A DNA stretch of 64,000 bases from Moraxella nasibovis. Lineage in GTDB: Bacteria; Pseudomonadota; Gammaproteobacteria; Pseudomonadales; Moraxellaceae. Made by a program: the position numbers and the translations under genes. Location: the NCBI RefSeq assembly GCF_029581575.1, contig NZ_CP089975.1, positions 62,001-126,000 of the forward strand. The letters are read 5' to 3'. The notes under the pieces are model-generated. The model did not search any database and had not been told where the DNA came from. It saw only the letters and a list, made by a program, of their open reading frames with translations. This document shows, piece by piece, positions 8,168 to 19,485 of the stretch (position 1 is the first letter of the stretch; the number at the start of each line of letters is the position of its first letter).

Positions 8168-10018
8168 ATGGCATCAGCACAAGATAATACAATTAATAAT
8201 ATCCCAACGCTCAACTTTGACGCTGTCATCGTGGGCGGTGGCGGCTCTGGTATGCGTGCGTCATTGCAGCTGGTTGAAGGCGGCATGAAAGTAGCAGTTC
8301 TTACCAAAGTTTTCCCAACTCGTAGCCACACAGTTGCTGCTCAAGGCGGTATCGGTGCGTCTTTGGGCAACATGAGCAATGACAACTGGCATTTCCACTT
8401 TTATGACACCGTCAAAGGCTCTGACTGGCTAGGCGACCAAGACGCGATTGAATATATGTGCCGTGAAGCACCAAAAGTCGTGTATGAGCTTGAACATATG
8501 GGCATGCCTTTTGACCGTAACGCAGACGGCACGATTTATCAGCGTCCGTTTGGTGGTCACTCAGCCAACTATGGCGAAAAAGCCGTACCTCGTGCCTGTG
8601 CCGCTGCTGACCGTACTGGACACGCATTGTTGCACACGCTTTATCAAAAGAACCTTGAAAAAGGCACGCAATTTTTCGTTGAGTGGATTGCGCTTGATTT
8701 GATCAAAGACGCAGAAGGCAACATCAACGGTGTGATTGCTCTTGACCAAGAAACGGGCAACATCTCTGTATTCCAAGCACAAACCACGGTATTAGCAACT
8801 GGCGGTGCAGGTCGTATTTTCCGTGCATCAACCAACGCCTACATCAACACAGGCGATGGTCTTGGTATGGCGGTGCGTGCTGGTATTCCTTTGCAGGACA
8901 TGGAATTCTGGCAATTCCACCCAACAGGTGTGGCAGGTGCAGGCGTGCTATTGACCGAAGGCTGTCGTGGTGAAGGTGCGATCCTTCGTAACAAGCATGG
9001 CGAAGCGTTCATGGAGCGTTATGCCCCAACGCTAAAAGACCTTGCCCCTCGTGATTTCGTCTCTCGTTCTATGGACCAAGAGATTAAAGAAGGTCGTGGC
9101 TGTGGTCCAAATGGCGACTACATTTTGATGGACATGACGCATTTGGGTCTGGACACCTTGATGAAGCGTTTGCCATCGGTATTTGAAATCAGCCACAACT
9201 TTGCCAATGTGGACATCGCCAAAGAAGCCGTGCCTGTTGTACCAACCATTCACTACATGATGGGCGGTATCCCAACCAACATTCACGGTCAAGTCACCGT
9301 GCCTGTGCTAGACGGCAATGTGGACGAGCAAGGTCTATACACCGAAGGTCGTGTCATCAAAGGTCTATATGCCATCGGCGAATGTGCGTGCGTATCAGTA
9401 CACGGTGCAAACCGCCTAGGCACCAACTCTTTGCTTGACCTTGTGGTATTTGGTCGTGCGGCAGGTCAGCACATCTTGGATGAATTTGCCAAGTCTGACC
9501 GCAGCTACAAGCCACTTGATCCACGCGTGCTTGACTTTACCCAAGCTCGTCTTGACAAGCTACAAAATTCAACCGAAGGCTACAACGCTCAAGAAGTGGC
9601 TGATGAGATTCGTAACATCATGCAGTCTCACGCTGGCGTATTCCGTACCCAAGCCTTGATGGATGAGGGTGTTGAGAAAATCTTGGCATTGGCACCAAAG
9701 ATTGAGCGAATCCACCTAAAAGACAAATCAGCCGTGTTTAACACCGCTCGTATTGAAGCGCTGGAAGTTGCCAACCTGTATGAAGTTGCCAAAGCGACCA
9801 TGTTGTCAGCAGCTCTTCGCCACGAATGCCGTGGTGCGCACAGCGTACTAGACTACGAGCGTCCTGCCGATGACGAATACGCACCGCTGGGTCGTAACGA
9901 TCACGAGTGGATGAAGCACACGCTATGGTACTCAGAAGGCAACCGTGTCGTTTACAAGCCAGTGCGCAAAAAGCCATTGACTGTGGATTATTGTGAGCCA
10001 CGCGTGCGTACTTTCTAA
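8168..10018 (+). CDS. sdhA: SdhA, succinate dehydrogenase flavoprotein subunit
   Basis: Oxidises succinate to fumarate with covalent FAD. 616 residues. The N-terminal Rossmann motif is AVIVGGGGSGMRAS; the His that links FAD is in TRSHTVAAQGGI. The substrate-site residues are in WQFHPTGVAGAGVLLTEGCRGEGA, and HGANRLGTNSLLDLVVFG near 410 is a family signature. It ends with the usual RRKPLTVDY-like tail (RKKPLTVDYCEPRVRTF). A good AGGA site lies 8 bases before the ATG. Confidence 0.98.
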   Translation: MASAQDNTINNIPTLNFDAVIVGGGGSGMRASLQLVEGGMKVAVLTKVFPTRSHTVAAQGGIGASLGNMSNDNWHFHFYDTVKGSDWLGDQDAIEYMCREAPKVVYELEHMGMPFDRNADGTIYQRPFGGHSANYGEKAVPRACAAADRTGHALLHTLYQKNLEKGTQFFVEWIALDLIKDAEGNINGVIALDQETGNISVFQAQTTVLATGGAGRIFRASTNAYINTGDGLGMAVRAGIPLQDMEFWQFHPTGVAGAGVLLTEGCRGEGAILRNKHGEAFMERYAPTLKDLAPRDFVSRSMDQEIKEGRGCGPNGDYILMDMTHLGLDTLMKRLPSVFEISHNFANVDIAKEAVPVVPTIHYMMGGIPTNIHGQVTVPVLDGNVDEQGLYTEGRVIKGLYAIGECACVSVHGANRLGTNSLLDLVVFGRAAGQHILDEFAKSDRSYKPLDPRVLDFTQARLDKLQNSTEGYNAQEVADEIRNIMQSHAGVFRTQALMDEGVEKILALAPKIERIHLKDKSAVFNTARIEALEVANLYEVAKATMLSAALRHECRGAHSVLDYERPADDEYAPLGRNDHEWMKHTLWYSEGNRVVYKPVRKKPLTVDYCEPRVRTF

Positions 10019-10089
10019 TTTGATTATATAACTAAATTGAGCAAAGCCAGCATTGCGGTGCTGGCAGGTCAAAAGATTGGAGAAAACCA

Positions 10090-10800
10090 ATGAGTCGAGG
10101 CACCCGTATCGTAGAAATCTACCGCTACGACCCAGACAAAGACAATGCCCCATACATGCAAACTTACGAGATTGAGCTGTTAGACTCTGATCGTATGTTG
10201 CTTGATGTGCTACTTCGTCTAAAAAAAATGGACGAAACCCTAACTTTCCGCCGCTCTTGCCGTGAAGGTATCTGTGGCTCAGATGGCGTGAACATCAACG
10301 GTAAAAACGGTTTGGCATGTTTGATCAACATGAACACTTTGCCAAATAAAATCGTCGTGCGTCCATTGCCGGGCTTACCTGTGATTAAAGATTTGGTCGT
10401 GGATATGAACCAATTCTACGCACAATACGAAAAAGTGCATCCATACCTAATCAATAATCAGCCAGCGCCACCAAAAGAGCGCCTACAATCACCAGAAGAT
10501 CGTGAAAAGCTAAACGGTCTGTATGAATGTATCCTATGTGCGTGCTGTTCAACTTCATGCCCATCATTCTGGTGGAACCCTGATAAGTTCCTAGGTCCAT
10601 CAGCACTACTGAACGGTTATCGTTTCATCATTGACAGCCGTGATGGCGATACCCAAGCTCGTCTGGCTCGCCTTGACGACCCATTCAGCTTGTTCCGTTG
10701 CCGTGGTATCATGAACTGCGTGTCGGTATGTCCAAAGGGTCTAAACCCAACCAAAGCCATCGGTCATATCCGTAATATGCTACTTGATGCGGCGGGTTAA
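10090..10800 (+). CDS. sdhB: SdhB, succinate dehydrogenase iron-sulfur subunit
   Basis: Electron-transfer subunit of complex II, 236 residues. The N-terminal ferredoxin domain binds [2Fe-2S] through CREGICGSDG and a downstream Cys (around 56-76). The C-terminal domain carries CILCACCSTSCPSFWWN and CRGIMNCVSVCPKGLNP for the [4Fe-4S] and [3Fe-4S] clusters. It lies 71 bases after sdhA with GGAGA before the ATG. A strong terminator follows at 10820-10852, so sucA is probably at least partly separate. Confidence 0.97.
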   Translation: MSRGTRIVEIYRYDPDKDNAPYMQTYEIELLDSDRMLLDVLLRLKKMDETLTFRRSCREGICGSDGVNINGKNGLACLINMNTLPNKIVVRPLPGLPVIKDLVVDMNQFYAQYEKVHPYLINNQPAPPKERLQSPEDREKLNGLYECILCACCSTSCPSFWWNPDKFLGPSALLNGYRFIIDSRDGDTQARLARLDDPFSLFRCRGIMNCVSVCPKGLNPTKAIGHIRNMLLDAAG

Positions 10801-11122
10801 TACATCACCTGATATGATTAAAGGTCTTATCCTATGATAAGACCTTTTGCTTTGGGTGGGTTTTTTTGTTGGCTATTTGTGACGGATTTTGTCCGTGCAT
10901 TTGGCAAATTTTTGTCAGAACGATGAGTAAATGTGAATTTTTTACAAAATTTTGTCACTATGCACACTTTTAAAGGCAATGCAACTTGTTATCTGCTGTG
11001 AAATGGCGTACACTATGCAGTTGATATGCGTCTAAAATACTCAGGCGTGTAGGTAGATATTGGTCGGTGTCGAACATGAGGTTCGGCACGGATGAGCATT
11101 TAACCTAAAATTCACCAAAGAA
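10801..11122. other. sdhB-sucA intergenic region
   Basis: 322 bases. A terminator lies at its start (10820-10852); the rest is AT-rich and likely holds a sucA promoter. No small gene was seen. Confidence 0.5.
10820..10852 (+). terminator. Terminator after sdhB
   Basis: AAAGGTCTTAT and ATAAGACCTTT form an 11-bp stem, followed by T-rich sequence. Confidence 0.85.
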
Positions 11123-13981
11123 ATGGCGAAAATTATGACAAACAGTAAAAATACGGTGGCATATCAAAACACCGAATTGGCAGCAGACGGCGCAGCGTAC
11201 ATCGAGGCGCTTTATGAGCAGTATTTGGCAGACAGTAGCAGCGTGAGTGATGAGTGGCAGCAGTATTTTGCTGACTATCGTGCCGACACGGACGCACCGC
11301 ACAACGCAATCAAAGAACAATATTTGCTACTGGCTCGCAACCAAACCAAAGGTCGCTCTGCATCACAAGGCGGTAGTAGTGACTGCGACCCAAAACAAAT
11401 GGGTGTGCAACAGCTGATCTCTGCCTATCGCCGCCGTGGTCACCGTGTGGCAAATCTGGATCCATTGGGACTACAAAAGCGCCCTGAGATTGAAGATTTG
11501 ACTTTGGCGTATCATGGTTTGTCTGAGGCGGATTTGGACACCGTGTTCCCAACCACTTTGATGAGCATTGGCAAGTCTGAGGCGACATTGCGTGAGATCA
11601 TCGAGATCTGTGAACGCATCTACTGCGGCAGCATTGGCTATGAATACATGCATGTCTTTACCGCCAAAGAGAAAAAATGGTTTGAAAATTATATCGAATC
11701 AAACCAAGGCTACATCCGCTTTGATAAAGACAAAAAGCTAGAAATCTTTGACCGTCTGACCGCCGCCGAAGGGCTTGAAAAATATCTTGCTCGTAAATAC
11801 ACAGGTGTCAAGCGCTTTGGTCTAGAAGGTGGTGAAAGCTTTATTCCTGCCGTGCATGAGATGATTCAGCGCGTGGGTAATTATGGCGCTAAAGAAGTTG
11901 TCATCGGCATGGCGCACCGTGGTCGTTTGAACTTGCTTGTCAATATCATGGGTAAGAACCCAAGCGTCCTATTTGACGAATTTGACGGCAAAATCCAGCC
12001 AACCATCGGCTCGGGCGATGTCAAATACCACAACGGTTTTAGCTCAAATGTCATCACCAAAGGCGGTGAATTGCACCTAGCGCTTGCTTACAACCCATCG
12101 CACCTAGAAATCGTCTCGCCTGTGATGTTAGGCTCGGTGCGTGCTCGTCAAGCTCGCCGCTCTGAAAAATACGGCTACGAAATCGACAGCAAAACCGTAC
12201 TGCCAATCGTGGTGCATGGTGACGCTGCCTTTGCAGGTCAGGGCGTAAACCAAGAAACTTTCCAAATGTCGCAAACTCGTGCTTATAAGACGGGTGGTAC
12301 TTTGCACATCGTCATCAACAACCAAGTAGGTTTTACCACTTCTCGTCCAGAAGACGCTCGCTCGACCGAGTACTGTACGGATGTGGCGAAGATGGTGCAT
12401 GCGCCTGTGTTGCATGTCAATGGCGATGATCCAGAGGCGGTGGTGTTTGCGTCTCAGCTTTTGGTGGATTATCGTAATGAATTTGGTCGTGACATCGTGC
12501 TTGACATCGTCTGCTACCGCCGTAACGGTCATAACGAATCGGACGAGCCATCAGCCACTCAGCCATTGATGTACCAAATCATCAAAAAACTGCCAACCAC
12601 TCGCACGCAGTATGCCGATCAACTGATCTCTGAGGGCGTGATTAGCAAAGAAGAAAGCGGACAGATTGAGGATAGCTATCGTGTGGCGCTTGACAACGGT
12701 GACGATGTCGCCCAGGGTCTAGCCAAAGAGCCAGACACCAGCTTGTTCGTGGATTGGTCGCCTTATGTCGGTCATCAGCTAGAAGATGACTGGGAAACTG
12801 GCGTGGACATTGAAAAGCTCAAATCCTACGGTCAAGCGATGGCAAAAGTGCCAGAAGGCTTTGAATTGCAGCGCCAAGTCGCCAAGGTGTTAGAACAACG
12901 CCTTGCCATGCAAACTGGCGAAGAGCCGCTGAACTGGGGTGCGGCAGAGACTTTGGCGTATGCGTCATTGGTTGATGAAGGTCTGTTGGTGCGTATCACA
13001 GGCGAAGATGTGGGTCGTGGTACTTTCTCGCACCGTCATTCAGAGCTGTACAACCAAAAAGACGGCAGCATGTACATTCCTTTGCAGCACATTCGTGAAG
13101 GTCAAGCACGCTTTGCCACTTACAATTCGCTATTGTCAGAAGAGGCGGTGCTTGCCTTTGAATATGGCTATGCGACCACCATGCCAAACGCTTTGGTTGT
13201 TTGGGAAGCTCAGTTTGGCGACTTTGCCAACGGTGCTCAAGTCGTGATTGACCAGTTCATCTGCTCTGGCGAAACCAAATGGCAACGCTTGGCAGGCTTG
13301 ACCATGCTATTGCCACACGGCTTTGAAGGTCAAGGTCCTGAGCATTCATCGGCTCGCCTAGAACGCTATTTACAGCTTTGTGCCGAAGACAATATGCAGG
13401 TCATCACACCGACCACGCCAGCCCAGATTTTCCACGCACTTCGCCGTCAAGTGGTTCGTCCAGCTCGCAAGCCTTTGATTGTGATGTCGCCAAAATCCCT
13501 ACTTCGCCACCCGCTTGCCACTTCTACCCTAGAAGAGCTTGCGTCTGGCAAGTTTGAAACCGTTCTGCCAGAGATTGACGCATTGGACAACAGTAAGGTG
13601 ACTCGCTTGGTGCTGTGTGGCGGGAAGGTGTATTATGAGCTGCTGGATCAGCGCCGTAAGCTGGGTCTGGATCATGTGGCGATTGTGCGTATTGAGCAGC
13701 TTTACCCACTGCCAGAGGCTCGCATTTTGGCGGAATTTGCCAAATATCCGAATTTGTCAGAAGTGGTATGGGCGCAAGAAGAGCCGCTCAACCAAGGTGC
13801 GTGGTACTACCTATTGCCAGAGATGTATCGTATCATGGCAACTCAGTCGGCGACTTTGGCAACTCCTGCGGCTCGTCCTGCGGCGGCTGCCCCTGCGACA
13901 GGCTCACCAAAAATCCACAACGCCCAGCAAAAAGCACTCATCGCTGATGCACTTGGTGTAGCTGTGGACGCATTGCAGTAA
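11123..13981 (+). CDS. sucA: SucA, 2-oxoglutarate dehydrogenase E1 component
   Basis: Thiamine-diphosphate-dependent decarboxylase of the 2-oxoglutarate dehydrogenase complex. 952 residues, a usual length. The N-terminal helix (YIEALYEQYLADSSSVSDEWQ) is the E2-docking segment. AHRGRLNLLVNIMGK and GDAAFAGQGVNQETFQMS are E1 signatures, the latter in the ThDP fold. RRNGHNESDEP and the C-terminal transketolase-like part (EDVGRGTFSHRHSEL, HGFEGQGPEHSSAR) complete the enzyme. An Ala/Pro-rich linker lies just before the last 30 residues. A second ATG at 11135 is an equally possible start. Followed by a terminator and sucB. Confidence 0.97.
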   Translation: MAKIMTNSKNTVAYQNTELAADGAAYIEALYEQYLADSSSVSDEWQQYFADYRADTDAPHNAIKEQYLLLARNQTKGRSASQGGSSDCDPKQMGVQQLISAYRRRGHRVANLDPLGLQKRPEIEDLTLAYHGLSEADLDTVFPTTLMSIGKSEATLREIIEICERIYCGSIGYEYMHVFTAKEKKWFENYIESNQGYIRFDKDKKLEIFDRLTAAEGLEKYLARKYTGVKRFGLEGGESFIPAVHEMIQRVGNYGAKEVVIGMAHRGRLNLLVNIMGKNPSVLFDEFDGKIQPTIGSGDVKYHNGFSSNVITKGGELHLALAYNPSHLEIVSPVMLGSVRARQARRSEKYGYEIDSKTVLPIVVHGDAAFAGQGVNQETFQMSQTRAYKTGGTLHIVINNQVGFTTSRPEDARSTEYCTDVAKMVHAPVLHVNGDDPEAVVFASQLLVDYRNEFGRDIVLDIVCYRRNGHNESDEPSATQPLMYQIIKKLPTTRTQYADQLISEGVISKEESGQIEDSYRVALDNGDDVAQGLAKEPDTSLFVDWSPYVGHQLEDDWETGVDIEKLKSYGQAMAKVPEGFELQRQVAKVLEQRLAMQTGEEPLNWGAAETLAYASLVDEGLLVRITGEDVGRGTFSHRHSELYNQKDGSMYIPLQHIREGQARFATYNSLLSEEAVLAFEYGYATTMPNALVVWEAQFGDFANGAQVVIDQFICSGETKWQRLAGLTMLLPHGFEGQGPEHSSARLERYLQLCAEDNMQVITPTTPAQIFHALRRQVVRPARKPLIVMSPKSLLRHPLATSTLEELASGKFETVLPEIDALDNSKVTRLVLCGGKVYYELLDQRRKLGLDHVAIVRIEQLYPLPEARILAEFAKYPNLSEVVWAQEEPLNQGAWYYLLPEMYRIMATQSATLATPAARPAAAAPATGSPKIHNAQQKALIADALGVAVDALQ

Positions 13982-13989
13982 TATTTTTT

Positions 13990-14026
13990 GCCAAGCTGAT
14001 GGGTATCGGCTTGGCTTTTGGTTTTT
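13990..14026 (+). terminator. Terminator-like hairpin between sucA and sucB
   Basis: GCCAAGC and GCTTGGC stem followed by TTTTGGTTTTTT, in the 85-base gap of an operon. It probably attenuates sucB relative to sucA unless sucB has its own promoter. Confidence 0.75.
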
Positions 14027-14066
14027 TAATGAATTTGTATTAAGTTTATAAACTTAGGAGTTTATC

Positions 14067-15308
14067 ATGGCTGAAATTAAAGCCCCAGTATTCCCAGAGT
14101 CAGTGCAAGACGGTACCATCGTAGAGTGGCATGTTGCCGAGGGCGAGCAAGTTTCTCGTGACCAACTGCTTGCTGAAATTGAGACCGATAAAGTCGTTCT
14201 AGAAGTGGTTGCCCCTGATGATGGCGTGGTGACCAGCATTGTTAAAGGCGTGGATGACACCGTATTGTCGGCAGAAGTGATTGCGCAATTTGAAGCAGGC
14301 GCAACCGCCGATGCCAGCAAAGATGCCGATGCGCCATCAGCTGAGGCACTGTCTGAGTCAGAAGCCGCCAAAGGCACGACCATCGACCCTGCGTCTGTGG
14401 CAGCCCCTGTGCAGCCTAAAAATGGCGCTGAGAGCGAGCAAGATTTTAAAGACCAAAGCCCAGCGGTGCGTAAAGCTGCCAAAGAAACTGGCGTCAATCC
14501 TGCCGATGTTCAAGGCTCGGGTCGTGGCGGTCGTGTGACCAAGTCTGACATGGTAAACCCAACCCTAAAAACCACTTCTGGCAGCGTGATTGCCACTGCG
14601 GTGGGCGAGCGTGCCGAGACTCGTGTGCCGATGACTCGTCTGCGTAAGCGTATCGCAGAGCGTCTGCTTTCTGCTACTCAAGAAACCGCCATGCTGACCA
14701 CTTTCAACGAAGTGAATATGAAGCCTTTGATGGACTTGCGTGCTAAATACAAAGACCAATTTGAAAAACGCCACGGCGTAAAACTTGGCTTTATGTCGCT
14801 GTTTGTTAAGGCAGCTACCGAAGCCTTGAAGCGTTTCCCTGCGGTGAATGCGTCTATTGATGGCGATGACATCGTGTATCACGGCTACTATGATGTGGGC
14901 GTGGCGGTATCAAGCGATCGTGGCTTGGTTGTGCCCGTACTTCGTGATACAGACGGCATGGGTCTTGCTGACATTGAAGGCGGTATCCGTGATTATGCCA
15001 TCAAAGCTCGTGAAGGCAAATTGGGCATTGAAGACATGACTGGCGGTACATTCACCATCACCAACGGCGGTGTGTTTGGTTCGCTACTTTCTACCCCAAT
15101 CATCAACCCACCACAAACCGCCATCCTAGGCATGCACGCCATCAATGAGCGCCCAATGGCAGTTAATGGCGAAGTGGTGATTCTACCAATGATGTATCTG
15201 GCGCTGTCTTATGACCACCGTTTGATTGACGGTAAAGATGCGGTACAATTCTTGGTAACCATCAAAGAGCTGATTGAAGATCCAGCTCGTTTGTTGCTAG
15301 ACATTTGA
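14067..15308 (+). CDS. sucB: SucB, dihydrolipoyllysine succinyltransferase (E2)
   Basis: Core E2 of the 2-oxoglutarate dehydrogenase complex, 413 residues. It has one lipoyl domain (1-75) with the lipoylated Lys in [10 protein letters not shown]. An acidic Ala-rich linker follows, then the peripheral-subunit-binding domain ([31 protein letters not shown]). The catalytic domain (about 185-413) contains [20 protein letters not shown] and the active-site [17 protein letters not shown] is placed 8 bases before the ATG. Terminator-like hairpins precede and follow it. Confidence 0.97.
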   Translation: MAEIKAPVFPESVQDGTIVEWHVAEGEQVSRDQLLAEIETDKVVLEVVAPDDGVVTSIVKGVDDTVLSAEVIAQFEAGATADASKDADAPSAEALSESEAAKGTTIDPASVAAPVQPKNGAESEQDFKDQSPAVRKAAKETGVNPADVQGSGRGGRVTKSDMVNPTLKTTSGSVIATAVGERAETRVPMTRLRKRIAERLLSATQETAMLTTFNEVNMKPLMDLRAKYKDQFEKRHGVKLGFMSLFVKAATEALKRFPAVNASIDGDDIVYHGYYDVGVAVSSDRGLVVPVLRDTDGMGLADIEGGIRDYAIKAREGKLGIEDMTGGTFTITNGGVFGSLLSTPIINPPQTAILGMHAINERPMAVNGEVVILPMMYLALSYDHRLIDGKDAVQFLVTIKELIEDPARLLLDI

Positions 15309-15317
15309 TTGATTGGC

Positions 15318-15353
15318 AATGCCCATCTTGGGTGGGCATTGTTTTATTTTTTT
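15318..15353 (+). terminator. Terminator-like hairpin between sucB and lpd
   Basis: CAATGCCCA and TGGGCATTG stem followed by TTTTATTTTTTT. Confidence 0.8.
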
Positions 15354-15378
15354 AGTCAATAATTCCAATAATAAATAA

Positions 15379-16833
<1,455 letters not shown>

Positions 16834-17131
16834 TCATTAGCCCAATTGCAAAAACGCTCATCAAACTGGTGGGCGTTTTTGTTTTTTATGCTGTCGCTTA
16901 ACTTTAAAAAAAAATTGCTTGCCAAGCTTGCCTATGGCGGAGCGGTTTTCATTAGGTTTTTGGATTTAAAGCTGAATTTGGTCATTTGTCAATTTTTCTG
17001 ATGAATGTAAGAAGCGATTGTAAGTGATTGTATCGATTTTATTATTTATTTGCATGGTTCGTTGTATTATGTTGGCGATTTTGATAAGATAACAAGATAA
17101 AATCCCCCTTTGTGACTTTTTGAAGTTATTC
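16834..17131. other. lpd-ctrA intergenic region
   Basis: About 300 bases marking the border of the capsule locus. A terminator sits at 16850-16887; the remainder is very AT-rich and likely carries the capsule promoter. No ops/JUMPstart-like element was recognised. Confidence 0.5.
16850..16887 (+). terminator. Terminator after lpd
   Basis: AAAAACGC...GCGTTTTT stem (with CC/GG extension in the loop region) followed by GTTTTTT. Confidence 0.75.
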
Positions 17132-18355
17132 ATGAATACTTTTCCCTCAAAAAAGCATCTTGTTGCTGCCTGTGCCGCCGCTCTTTCTTTGGTCGTGACG
17201 GGCTGCCAGAGTGTCAATGCTTGGCAAGCAGGCGCTGGACCTTCCAAAAAAATCATTGAAAACCAAGGCAGAACCATCACCACAGTCAATGAAGATGGCT
17301 CAGTCGAAGAGCAGGTGTCGGGCTTGACAGTGGTTGAGATCGACAGTCGCATTGCGGCATTGTCGTCAAGATTGTCGCCAGTCAGCCGCTTTTCTGATCA
17401 TTATCAATCTGTGCAGAATTTCAACAATCGCATCAGCGCAGGCGATGTGGTCGATGTGTCTATCTGGGAGGCGCCACCTGCTTTATTATTTGGAACGGCA
17501 AATGACATCTCAGGTCTGACAGGCTCTAAGGAAGTCAAATTGCCCGAGCAGATGGTCGATGCCCGTGGTCAGATCAGCATTCCTTTTGTCGGCAAGCTGG
17601 TCGTGATGGGTAAGACGCCCCAAGAAGTGCAGGACATGATCGTGCGTGGGCTACACAGAAAAGCAAACAGCCCAAGTGCGGTGGTGCGCATCGCCAAAAA
17701 CAACTCAGCCGATGTTACCGTGCTGGGCGAGGTCAATAACAGCACTCGAATGCCGCTGACGGGCAAGGCGGAGCGTGTACTTGATGCGGTGGCGGCAGCA
17801 GGCGGCGCAAAGCATCCATCAAGCCGTGTGACCATTCAGCTCAACCGACAAGGTCAAAGCGTGGAAATGCCGTTTGACATGGTGGTCAATGACCCAAGGC
17901 AAAACATCATCTTGCAGACAGGCGATGTGGTGTCGGTGAATTATCAGTCTAAGAGCTTTACGGTGATGGGTGCGACCGCCAGAAATGACGAGATTAACTT
18001 TGAGGCAAGTGGCATTTCACTCATGCAGGCACTGGCTCGGGCAGGCGGTCTTAATGACAACCGTGCCGATGCTCGTGGCGTGTTCATTTTCCGATATGAT
18101 AACATCAACATGCTAAGTCCTGAGCAATATCAGGCACTGCCAGATGAACTCAAATCTAGCCGCATTGTCCCCATCGTGTATCGCATGAATCTGCGTGACC
18201 CTGTCAGCTATATGACGGCGCAGAATTTTCCCATCAAAGACAAAGATGTGATTTATGTATCAAATGCGCCGGGCGCGGATTTTGCCAAGTTTATGGCTTT
18301 GATCGGGCAAGGCGTAGGTCTTGTGAATGCGGTTAATGATTTGTCAAATAATTAA
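17132..18355 (+). CDS. ctrA: CtrA/BexD/KpsD-like outer-membrane capsule export lipoprotein
   Basis: Outer-membrane polysaccharide export channel of an ABC-dependent (group 2-like) capsule system. A lipoprotein signal ends in LVVTGC with the lipidated Cys at residue 25. A polysaccharide export (PES) domain begins around residue 90 (NRISAGDVVDVSIWEAPP), followed by two SLBB-type repeats (TVLGEVNNSTRMPLTG and SFTVMGATARNDEINF). The ATG at 17132 is used; an in-frame TTG lies 12 bases upstream at 17120. 407 residues. First gene of the capsule locus and likely co-transcribed with the three exporter genes that follow within a few bases of each other. Confidence 0.92.
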   Translation: MNTFPSKKHLVAACAAALSLVVTGCQSVNAWQAGAGPSKKIIENQGRTITTVNEDGSVEEQVSGLTVVEIDSRIAALSSRLSPVSRFSDHYQSVQNFNNRISAGDVVDVSIWEAPPALLFGTANDISGLTGSKEVKLPEQMVDARGQISIPFVGKLVVMGKTPQEVQDMIVRGLHRKANSPSAVVRIAKNNSADVTVLGEVNNSTRMPLTGKAERVLDAVAAAGGAKHPSSRVTIQLNRQGQSVEMPFDMVVNDPRQNIILQTGDVVSVNYQSKSFTVMGATARNDEINFEASGISLMQALARAGGLNDNRADARGVFIFRYDNINMLSPEQYQALPDELKSSRIVPIVYRMNLRDPVSYMTAQNFPIKDKDVIYVSNAPGADFAKFMALIGQGVGLVNAVNDLSNN

Positions 18356-18378
18356 CTAGAATCATAAAGGTATTGGTT

Positions 18379-19485
18379 GTGCGAAAATTAAGAGGCAGTT
18401 CGGTTTATTTAGACCCCTTGTTTTGGTTGTGTGTGGTCATTCCGACCCTATGCTTGGTGATTTATTATGGCTTTATCGCCTCAGATGTGTATACTTCTGA
18501 GTCGAGATTTGTCATCAGAAGCCCTAACCAGCAGTCGGTATCGGGCATTGGTCTTGCCCTTAGAAATATCGGGTTTAATGCCTCATCAGATGACAGCTAT
18601 CTGGTGCGGGACTATCTCACCTCTCGTGATGCAGTTCAAAACTTAAAAGATGATCTGAACGTCCAAGAGAAATACTCAGCCGACACCGTGGATGTGGTGA
18701 GTCGTTTTGGGGTGGTTGGCAGTCCGACTTTTGAGAATTTTTATGAGTATTTTAATAAGAAAATCAAAGTCGTCTATGATCCAGCCTCGTCAATTTCTTC
18801 GTTGCAAGTTGAGGCTTATACCGCCGAAGATGCTCAGAAAATTAACGAAGAGCTGTTAAAAATGAGCGAAGTTGTTATTAATAGAATTAATAACAATGCC
18901 AAAAGTGATATTTTAGTCGCCGCTGAAAACGAAGTTAAAGAGGCGCAAGAGGCATCAAGACAGGCTGCAAACAGCTTGGCAGAGTATCGAGTCAGCAATG
19001 AGGTGTTTAATCCAGAAGGGCAGTCTACCTTGCTTTTGCAAGAGATTTCTAAGCTACAAGATGCCTTGATTCAGACAGAGACTCAGCTAACACAAGCGCG
19101 ACTATTGACTCCTGATAACCCACAAATCAAAGCGATGGAATCTCGCATTCAGACGCTTAACAAAAGCATTAAAGAAAAGTCTGCACAAGTGACGGGTCCA
19201 AGAGATGGCTCGCTTTCCAACCGTTCTGTCGAATTTCAGCGTTTGCAACTTGAAAAAGAGTTGGCGGACAAGCAGTTGGTTTCGGCGATGGCGAACTATG
19301 AGCAGTCAAAGAATGAGTTTAATAAGAAACAGCTTTATTTAGAGCGTCTGGCTCAGCCGTCCTTGCCTGATGAAGCCACCAAGCCAACACGCTTTAAGAA
19401 TATCCTATCAGGCTTTGCCTTTGGGCTTTTGGCTTGGGGTGTGCTACGGTTGTTTGTGGCTGGGGTGAGAGAGCATCGTGACTAG
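18379..19485 (+). CDS. ctrB: CtrB/BexC/KpsE-like inner-membrane capsule export protein
   Basis: Polysaccharide co-polymerase-type protein linking the inner-membrane ABC transporter to the outer-membrane channel. It has a membrane helix near residues 14-35, then a Wzz-like segment (TSESRFVIRSPNQQS) and a long periplasmic helical region with heptad character (about 190-330). A second C-terminal helix (GFAFGLLAWGVLRLFVAG) follows. Start: AAAGG at 18366-18370 is 8 bases from GTG at 18379, whereas a TTG at 18373 is too close; GTG is preferred (368 residues). It overlaps the next gene by 8 bases. Confidence 0.9.
   Translation: MRKLRGSSVYLDPLFWLCVVIPTLCLVIYYGFIASDVYTSESRFVIRSPNQQSVSGIGLALRNIGFNASSDDSYLVRDYLTSRDAVQNLKDDLNVQEKYSADTVDVVSRFGVVGSPTFENFYEYFNKKIKVVYDPASSISSLQVEAYTAEDAQKINEELLKMSEVVINRINNNAKSDILVAAENEVKEAQEASRQAANSLAEYRVSNEVFNPEGQSTLLLQEISKLQDALIQTETQLTQARLLTPDNPQIKAMESRIQTLNKSIKEKSAQVTGPRDGSLSNRSVEFQRLQLEKELADKQLVSAMANYEQSKNEFNKKQLYLERLAQPSLPDEATKPTRFKNILSGFAFGLLAWGVLRLFVAGVREHRD

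Noticed and set aside
9738-10001. Antisense frames over sdhA and many similar frames over fadB, sucA and tex
   Set aside because: They are shadows of long conserved genes on the other strand, without start signals.
17120-17131. TTG start for ctrA
   Set aside because: The ATG at 17132 gives a normal lipoprotein signal; the extra four codons only lengthen the lead.
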